A DNA stretch of 64,000 bases from Paraphysoderma sedebokerense (lineage: Eukaryota; Blastocladiomycota; Physodermatomycetes; Physodermatales; Physodermataceae), in the NCBI GenBank assembly GCA_025602915.1, contig JAHLJZ010000017.1, positions 62,001 to 126,000 on the forward strand, given 5' to 3'. Below, piece by piece: positions 56,553-64,000 of this stretch. Below the pieces are notes generated by a model. It was not told the origin of the DNA. It did not search any database and was given only the letters and a program-made list of their open reading frames with translations. How positions within the stretch are numbered: position 1 is the stretch's first letter; each line of letters starts with the position of its first letter. A program made the translations under genes and the position numbers.

Positions 56553-59500
56553 ATGCTCCAAGAGTACATCATTCTGGCTGAAGAAGAGTCTTCTAATCCA
56601 TCCGATAACAACAACAGCAACAGCACTAAGCAGAAAGTAGCTACCTCTGGTTCATCCATCCAAAAGGCCTCTTCCGAGCACCCATCATCATCCATCCCCT
56701 TTCAACAATCGATACCACAGCAACACAGCGTCGCCCCGGCTGACCATCAGTTCTTCGATACAACTATGAACCCCGACGACTCGAATCAACAGTTTCCTTT
56801 CCCCTCTCTTTCTCAATCACAATCCGATTCGTCCCTCCCCATCTCGATTCAGAATCAGCAGTTTATCCTACCCAATGTCAATTTCGGAGAGACATCCGTT
56901 GATTCCAGTCATGTAGATTTGGAATGGATGGCCGAACATGCGAGTTCCCTTCCGCTGGGGAATATCAACGATTTATCTTCCATGTCGATGAATGGGAACG
57001 AAATGGCGTTAAATATGAATATGGATATGAACATAGATATGGGTATGAATATGAATGTCGGGATGAACATGGTCCCTGGCGTGGACGTGCAAGAGATGAA
57101 CGGGAACGGGAATATGAATAATATGACTCCTTTCCGGTCGTCTCATATGGAAGAAGCACCGCAAACGTTAAATAATGTTGCTGAAGATTTACCCTCGTTT
57201 CATGATGTAAATGGTGATCACAGTCAGCACCAAGATCATGTCATACAAAGCGAGTATGACGAAGAAGGGGGAAAAGACAGCCGTAGTAATGAACAGACCA
57301 AGCTGGTGGTTGTCCTTCCTTCCCGTAGGTCGTTGAGGAAGCGGTATGATATTGATGAAGAAGAAAATTCGGATGATTCGTCGGATAGTGATCAGGACGA
57401 GAACATGGTGGCCACGTACGGTGGTAAGCGAGCTAGTAGTAGTAAAGGTGAAAACAGCGATGCATCTGGTCAATCAACGCCCGAGTCCATTGATAGTGAA
57501 AATATCCGTAGAAGTAGGCGGAGCAGGAGAAAGTCCAGAAAACTATTGGAAACAGATGAAGTCTTATACTGCCTGTGCCGGAAACCGAACGACGGGTCGT
57601 TCATGATTCAATGTGACAAGTGCAGTGACTGGTGAGTTCCTTCTTAACAATCTTATTTTAACTTCAAATCCCTATTATATTAAACTTGCTTCGATAGGTT
57701 TCACGGCGCTTGTGTGAATGTGACTGAAGAGGAATCCTCGCATTTCGAAACATATGTTTGTCCTCCTTGCTCTGCACTGCGTAAGTTGTCCTCTTCTGCC
57801 TTGACTCCAGCAGGAACAATCGTTACTAAATGCATGGGTACAATAGCCTCCGATGTCCAGGTTAATCGAAGTTCCGCCGCACCACCTCCCTCCAATGTTG
57901 ACTCAAAGCAAAGGAGGAGCAAGCGAAAACTCGATGCGTCTGAGGATCACTTTGAAGACGAAGTATGTATCAGCTTCTGTTTTTCCGTTGCTTCTTTGGC
58001 TGTTTTGCTGATAAACTGAATCGTGATTTACAATCTTTCCACTCTACCTTCTTTAATCGTTCTAAATGACTTTGTTTAGGAATTACAGAAAATGAAGCGT
58101 CAGAATCTTGATGGGATGGCTGGATATAATAAGTCCTCTAAAGAGTCTGATAATATCTGTAGTGATTCATCTGTCATGAAGAGTAAATCATCAAAAGATC
58201 ATTCTTCTTCGGATAAATCGTCTGCAGGCATTCATAAATCAGACAAAGTAGAAGGAGATGTTAAATCTACCGGTCGTCCTAAATTAAAATTAAGGACTGG
58301 TTCGGTATCATCTTCCCGTTCCTCCCTGACTAAGAATGATAAAAAATCTTCATCCAGTTCCATGTCTGCTACGTCTACTACACCTGTCTCTGCCAAGCAC
58401 CAACGATCCGACTCTTCCCATCGAGACAATATTGTCAAGTTCCTCACCTCTGCCATTGAAAGTATATTCAAAGATTACATGTCCGACCCAGTCAATTCGG
58501 CCGAACTCGTATCAAAAGATCCTTCCTATCCCAAAACACTTGCCGACTCGCTTGAAGCTGAATTGTTCGCTCTGTACCCGGATTCGGATACTTATAAAGC
58601 CAAAGTTCGTTCTATCAGAGCAAATCTCAAAGATGCGAAGAATGATTTAGTTCGAAGGAAATTTATTTTGACCGGAGAATGGAGTGCCGCGGAATTAGCC
58701 AAAATGACGCCCGAACAAATGAACTTGGAATATCAAAAGTTAGCTGAAGAAATTAGAATCGAAACCATGAAAAGTAGTATTATTACCGACATTAGCCGGA
58801 TTCCTATCACAAAGAAGACGCACAAAGGTGAACAAGAAATTGAAAGTTTTGGTGTCAGGAAAGCCCAGTTGCCGGAACCGGAACAAAGACCAATTACTTT
58901 TGTTCCGAATGAAGAGGACTCAATGGATGCTGCTATTCAATCAACGGCTGACCACGAATCTGGTGATCACTCTCGTTCTCGTTCTCACTCCCGCACTCCA
59001 TCTATATCGACTTCAAAATACGATATCGATCATGCTACTGGCGAACACCTCGAAGGCGACGATCAACAGGAAGAATTTGAAAGTCCCTATGAATTCAAGT
59101 ATAACGAAGATTCCATCGGCCTTCTTGATTCAATTGATATTCCTGCTGTTCAATCTCCCACATCGAAAGAGTTTACAGACACATCGCCTGAAGTCTCAGA
59201 AGATACTGCCATGCCCATACCATCCACCTCACGTTCTTCTTCTGCGTCACTCATGGCTGAGACCCCGAGTGCAAAGACGAAAATCAATCCTCTCGACATC
59301 TTGAGCAGTATCCCATCTTCTACCCCGGTTTCAAACTCTAATAACGGCGTTGTTTCGACACCCAAACCACGATTATCAATCACCAAGACCGTCATCCCTA
59401 CAGTCCCGGTTTGGAGCGGTACAATTCAAAGTCTTAACCCAGCTTTTTCGTTCAACACAGACGTCATTCAAGCCGCCGGTCGTGTCCTACCGATGTCTTC

Positions 59501-60704
59501 TCAACCTGCGGATCCTTGGAGTCCCTATTTACCAAAAGAGTTTGTCATAGGTGGAAAAATTCCGGATGATAAAGTCACTCCGTATATCACCCAGAGTATA
59601 CCATCCAAAAATCGAGAAGTGTTTGTCTTTCGCATACTTCCACCCTCGGATGTCGAAGGTTATCAATCATATAAAACTCTATTTGACCTATTTCATTCCC
59701 GACGTCGATACGCTGTCGTTACGGAACGTGGAGAAGCAAAAGAACTAAGAGATTTTTATATTTGTATGTTTGGACCGAGAGACGAATTGCCCGAATGGAT
59801 TGAAAACTTGGAAAATGCCGATAACATTAGCGATATCCGTTCCGACGAATGGATGATGGGCGTGGTAGTTGTGAATCGAGAGAAAAAGTCAGACAGCGGC
59901 AGCGGTACTCCTCAAGTTCCATCGGTTACCCGCCAAGAAGTCAACACAGCGGCTTGGGATCAACCTGAACCGACAACAAGTGCAGCCGCCGAACCAGCTT
60001 ATCGTGTGTCGCCTCCTAGAAGTCCTGGTAGAAAAGTGCAACCTGCTTTACCCCAACCCCCCGTCTCAGCAATTCAGCCATCTGTACCAATCAACCCATC
60101 AGCTGCATTTGATCCTTCGGCACTCCAGAATCTTCTTAGTAGCTTAAACCCGTCAGCACCTCCTTCTTCATCCCAGTTTCAACAGCAGTCTATGCCAAAT
60201 GCTCCAACAAGCGGTCAATTTCCCGGAAATCCGCCCATCAACATGTTAAATATGTTTGCAAACTTGCCGAATCTCCAAAATTTCCCAAACCTTCCCAACC
60301 TTCCTAACTTCCCGAATATGCCGAATCTCAACATGATGGCTAATCTTGGTTTCACCAACCCACCGACACAAGGGATGCCTTCTACGATGCCTTATCAACC
60401 ATCACAGCAGCAACCATCACAACAACACCAACAGCAAAATCAATACTCACGTGGTGGGTATGGTGGCGGCGACAGACGAAATTATGGAAACGAACGAGGT
60501 CGTGGAGGCGGATATTCTGGGTCAAGAAGTAAAGGCAGCAGTCGAGGTTCAGGTGAAAATGTGAACGGATATCCCGGTTGGGACCGTGAAAAAGAGCAAC
60601 AAAAAGAACGAAGGGGTCCGTATACTCGCGGCGGTGGTAGGGGTGGAAATCGAGGACGTGGAAGTAAATCCGGAGGGAGAGGAAGAGGAGGAAGTAATTG
60701 GTAA
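56553..60704 (+). CDS. PHD-TFIIS-SPOC transcription regulator (BYE1/PHF3/DIDO type)
   Basis: Exons are 56553-57631, 57698-57962 and 58080-60704, giving 1322 residues. In order: a Gln/Ser/Asn-rich head with a Met-Asn run (MNMDMNIDMGMNMNVGMN), then a PHD finger [27 protein letters not shown] (split by intron 1). The TFIIS central domain follows (LADSLEAELFALYPDSDTYK, SIRANLKDAKNDLVRRK, GEWSAAELAKMTPEQM), then a SPOC domain (VWSGTIQSLNPAFSFN to EWMMGVVVV). A Pro/Asn-rich stretch and an RGG-rich tail (RGGGRGGNRGRG, ending SNW) close the protein. BYE1, PHF3 and DIDO1 share PHD-TFIIS-SPOC and bind the RNA polymerase II CTD and methylated H3K4. An RGG tail suggests RNA binding. Confidence 0.92.
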
Positions 60705-61046
60705 TTGTTCAAAGTCAGTCAAGCGATTTCTATTTGCGTAGTTTGATATGTTTAGTGTTTGTCTAGTAGTTTAGATTTTTAGTGTCGGCAGCAGCGCCAG
60801 GATTGTTGCAAACTGTAATTGAAGATACCCATGCCATGTAATCAAGAATTTTATCCAAAACTGTTATTAAATATTTAGTGCTTCAACTCAGTTTTCGTTG
60901 ATCCTGTCGCAATATAGGCTGGTGTATCGATATTCATTTATTCAGTATATTATGGGATGTTACATCGCGTTGAATTAGTTTTCATTAAATAAATTTACAT
61001 TTGTATTCAAATGATCATGATTCAAGTATAACACAAACGATCCATG
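60705..61046. other. Convergent 3' intergenic region
   Basis: About 340 nt of AT-rich sequence between convergent stops. AAATAAATT near 60,985 may be a polyadenylation signal. I see nothing else in it. Confidence 0.4.
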
Positions 61047-62975
61047 TCACCTGAAGTTACATTTTTTTGGGAGTTTACTTCCTGCGTTTTTGTCTTCATT
61101 CATAAATGATTTTGTAATGCCGAGGCGTGAAACTGTACAGTTCGGAATAGGAATCCGAGTGGGAATTGACGACGTGGTATGTAAATTTGATAACCTTGGA
61201 GTACGAGGTGACTGAATGATATGATGGGGTTGATGGTTCACTGATAGACCGTCACTGTGGTTGTGGGCGATATTAGAGTTTGAAATTGATAAAGACAATT
61301 TGGGATTAGCTGCAAGATTGGTTAATGATGAAACAGAAGAGGATGTAGCTGTCGCCGTTCTGCGTGAAGTGTGACTACTCAAACGTCGATTCAGGGTTGC
61401 GTTAGGGTTGCGGATACTTTGATTTCGAGTTGAACTACGAGAACTTTTCTTGGTTGCAGTTAGGGAGTGGATAGTATTCTGCAAAGTGGTGGATACCACG
61501 TCCTTTGATTTCGTTTTCACCGCGAGACCAGTTTTAGTTTTGATTTGGTTCATTTGAGAAATATCGTCACCCATGAGCTCGGCCACCGTGATATTGGCTT
61601 TAGCTGCAACTTTTGAAATAAAATCCGCCCAACTGGATTGATCGATTGACGAAGAATTCGCAAACCCGTTTGATAATTGAATATTAAGCCAATTATTGGC
61701 AAGATGATTCAGGACTGTTTCTGAGAGTTTACCCAATTCGGTATTAACCATAGCTGTATTCAATTCGTCTAGTGTATTCAATACTGCCAGGTCTTGTTCG
61801 TTTATTATTTTGTGACAGTTCCAAGCGAGAAAGCCTAATTTAGCCGCCTTCTGGTGATCATTCAAGGATTGAAGCACAATTTCGGAAACACATTCAATTC
61901 GATCCTTGATTTCTAGTATCGGCGGCTTGAGGAGATACAAGTGTAATAATTTTGGGTTCAGTAATTTCGGAAGAAACGAACGAACTCTTGAATCGACTGT
62001 TTGAATTAAACGTTCCAAGATGGCTTCGAGTTTACTGTTGCGGCTGGAGGTCGTGAGAGAAGACTTGAAGGATGTATGCAACGATAATACATTGTCGATA
62101 TTGAGATATTTCGTTTCAAATTCTAACAATATATCCTTTTGCATCGAATCGTCCAGTTTCAACAACTCAATCAACAACAGGCTCTCAAAGTTATCCAACC
62201 AAATTCCCTTGATGTGAGCATAAACTTCAGTCAAATGGAATTCTTGACAAAACGGTAAAACCAACGACATAGTGTCCTTCTTAAGATAGCATAATTTGAA
62301 CAAATAATGTATGACAAGTCTGCCATATGATTCCATACCCAAATAATCCGCGCTCTCGTAAACGTTGAACAACTTGGACACATCAGATACCGTCGCTAGT
62401 TCGGTGGTATCTCCGGTATAAATATACTTTAACAACCAACTTCGAGTTTCTTCATTCTCAAATAAATCGGCAGGAAGTGTGTATTGTCTACAGTTAGCAT
62501 CGGCGAAAGAAGACTGGAATAAAGTCGTAAAGTAGGGACATCGAATAGCGAGGATGAATTTATGAAGTTTGATAGAGATGGATTGAACATTGATAGTGAT
62601 ATCTGCCGCATATTCGGTCTCCAGTAATCGAATTAACACATCTTTTAATTTCTCATTATCGAAACAGCGGTATACTCTTGTTTCTACGGATTGCTTGAAA
62701 TCGGTGATACTATCCACCACGACAGCACGAATGTCAAATCCCGTATATGTGTTATCATCGATAACATGTTGATTTGGGTACCATTCGAGAAACTTGGCGG
62801 CTATATCCACATCGAAGAATGATTTGTGTATCCAGACATCTTCTGTTGCCGTATCATCCGTCGATACGGTGAGCCGAAAACATAAATCAGTGTATTGGCG
62901 GTTTTGGAAGGCGGTTTTTATATCGTTGGAGAAAGTATTCTGTGGAAGAGGAAATAACGAGAGTGCGTTTTGCAT
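61047..62975 (-). CDS. BTB/POZ-domain protein
   Basis: Intronless, 642 residues. Residues about 19-90 resemble a degenerate BTB start (RQYTDLCFRLTV...VWIHKSFFDV). A second, clearer BTB runs from about 118 to 215 (YAADITINVQSISIKLHKFI, LAIRCPYFTTLFQSSFAD, WLLKYIYTGDT). A helical BACK-like region follows. The final 180 residues are Ser/Thr/Asn-rich, basic and probably disordered. BTB proteins often bridge cullin-3 to substrates, but no Kelch or MATH domain is present, so the partner is unknown. ATG 62975 is the first in frame. Confidence 0.75.
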   Translation of the reverse strand: MQNALSLFPLPQNTFSNDIKTAFQNRQYTDLCFRLTVSTDDTATEDVWIHKSFFDVDIAAKFLEWYPNQHVIDDNTYTGFDIRAVVVDSITDFKQSVETRVYRCFDNEKLKDVLIRLLETEYAADITINVQSISIKLHKFILAIRCPYFTTLFQSSFADANCRQYTLPADLFENEETRSWLLKYIYTGDTTELATVSDVSKLFNVYESADYLGMESYGRLVIHYLFKLCYLKKDTMSLVLPFCQEFHLTEVYAHIKGIWLDNFESLLLIELLKLDDSMQKDILLEFETKYLNIDNVLSLHTSFKSSLTTSSRNSKLEAILERLIQTVDSRVRSFLPKLLNPKLLHLYLLKPPILEIKDRIECVSEIVLQSLNDHQKAAKLGFLAWNCHKIINEQDLAVLNTLDELNTAMVNTELGKLSETVLNHLANNWLNIQLSNGFANSSSIDQSSWADFISKVAAKANITVAELMGDDISQMNQIKTKTGLAVKTKSKDVVSTTLQNTIHSLTATKKSSRSSTRNQSIRNPNATLNRRLSSHTSRRTATATSSSVSSLTNLAANPKLSLSISNSNIAHNHSDGLSVNHQPHHIIQSPRTPRLSNLHTTSSIPTRIPIPNCTVSRLGITKSFMNEDKNAGSKLPKKCNFR

Positions 62976-64000
62976 AGTCTATTTATGCAAAAAAGAGGGA
63001 ATGCGCCGACTTTGAGTGACTCTGGAGTTTAAAGAAGGTGGGTTATTCATCTTTAGGCCCTCGGATAGACGCGATCACTGAAGAAATGGTTATGCTTCAC
63101 ATGTGATATATGGTTAACTGCTACAAAAGTTCATATTTCATTAATACAAATAATCACTTTATTGCATGTGATACGAGGAACGCAGTTCTTAAGGATGTAT
63201 GAATATGTAGCACAAGGTATTGAAAATTCGAAAATTAGCAGAAAGGCAAGGGACAGAACATCCCCGACTTAATCTGCAACTCTCTCTCAAGCCTATGCAA
63301 AAAAATCTCAAACCTCCTCCACTCTCATGTGATAAAAAGTGGCAAAATTTCATGGCAACACACAAAAGAGTTAAAACGATGAGCATGATATTTCATGAAA
63401 TGAAATAACGAAGGGCCAAGCCATCTTGTTCCAGTTCACACTATACATTAAATTACTCATTTGTCATTTGTGGCGGTCAATAGACGTTGAGGCAGTCATT
63501 TACCAAGAGTACAATTATTGATAGTTTGGCCTTGGATAGTATAGGATGGTAGGCAATCAGGGTGGCCCTTTTTGGCGATCCGAGCTTACATTTTCGGTAT
63601 TTGTTTGCTAACAGGACAAATAGTTAGTGATTGAGATTGTCGGTTTAGATGATTGTGGTTGGAAAGGGTATCTGCGAAGGACAATAGATAATAGAATGAC
63701 GTAATGAGCAACACCTTGGCTATTTTGAATTGTGCTAGTGAACTGCAGATCGTTTGGTGAATCTAGTTCATATAGACCGGTAAGCATACGAATACTCAAA
63801 GTAAAGAAGAATCAGATCATTTATTGAATGAAATAAACTTTTTGAATATCTGGGCTTCCAAATCAATGGCATTATTTATGTTGTTATTTGCAACTTGAGT
63901 AGGTTTTCGCAAAGGCACAGTCAAATCTACCGACGCGAGTAAGACATTCCCGGCGTCCCGCCGTTTTTAATATCTATGCCGTGGTGCCGCCATGTCGAGT
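62976..64000. other. Terminal region without supported gene
   Basis: The last kilobase contains the BTB promoter and AT-rich sequence. Open frames such as 63189-63386 (-) and 63608-63799 (-) are short, start at non-diagnostic codons and show no motif. A gene could begin beyond the window. Confidence 0.4.

Noticed and set aside
1-64000. Transposons, retroelements, viral relics, tRNA or rRNA genes
   Set aside because: No transposase, reverse transcriptase or integrase motif, terminal repeats, or tRNA A/B boxes were recognised. A tRNA scan and a repeat search would be decisive.

Overview
The window is nuclear DNA of a flagellated early-diverging (zoosporic) fungus, most likely a chytrid or blastocladiomycete. 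The evidence is an intraflagellar transport subunit (IFT70), a rhodopsin-guanylyl cyclase of the type known from zoospore eyespots, and a ferritin heavy chain, all beside typical fungal/eukaryotic housekeeping genes. Genes are dense. Introns are short (about 50-100 nt) and GT-AG. Start codons were chosen at ATG and exons were joined by splice sites plus family homology, so most gene models here are multi-exon. The assignment to a lineage is inference from gene content.

Layout. 1-4.1 kb: IFT70 (5' end outside the window) and a PDCD2-like MYND protein, both +. 4.5-6.5 kb: ATG10 (-) and a small heat-shock protein (+) diverge from a promoter with a heat-shock element. 6.8-10.3 kb: OST48/WBP1 (-) and a double zinc-ribbon protein (+) diverge. 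10.5-15.8 kb: COQ8 (-), then a rhodopsin-guanylyl cyclase (-), the most striking gene here. 16.9-24.2 kb: HAT1 and RIF1 (+). 24.5-28 kb: an ABCG half-transporter with a Cys-rich ectodomain (-). 29.1-38.6 kb: a tandem array of four secreted M12B-like metallopeptidases (-) with fast-diverging Pro/Asn-rich tails. 39-41.1 kb: a long coiled-coil protein (+). 41.2-43.0 kb: PUS3 (-). 43.7-44.7 kb: ferritin (+). 45-48.7 kb: a second guanylyl cyclase with a PAS domain and long coiled coils (-). 49.4-52.1 kb: an ankyrin-DHHC palmitoyltransferase (-), divergent from a RING-H2 protein with SUMO-interacting-like motifs (+, 52.4-56.1 kb). 56.6-60.7 kb: a PHD-TFIIS-SPOC transcription regulator of the BYE1/PHF3 type (+). 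61.0-63.0 kb: a BTB protein (-). The last kilobase holds no gene I can support.

How the genes connect. The rhodopsin-guanylyl cyclase and the PAS guanylyl cyclase both carry the Glu/Cys pair that selects GTP, so the window encodes a light-driven and a probably cytosolic source of cGMP. With IFT70 this fits a swimming, phototactic zoospore. The metallopeptidase array suggests lineage-specific expansion of secreted proteolysis. The other genes are housekeeping: N-glycosylation, coenzyme Q, autophagy, histone acetylation, replication timing, tRNA modification. I saw no transposon, retroelement, viral relic, tRNA, rRNA or CRISPR.
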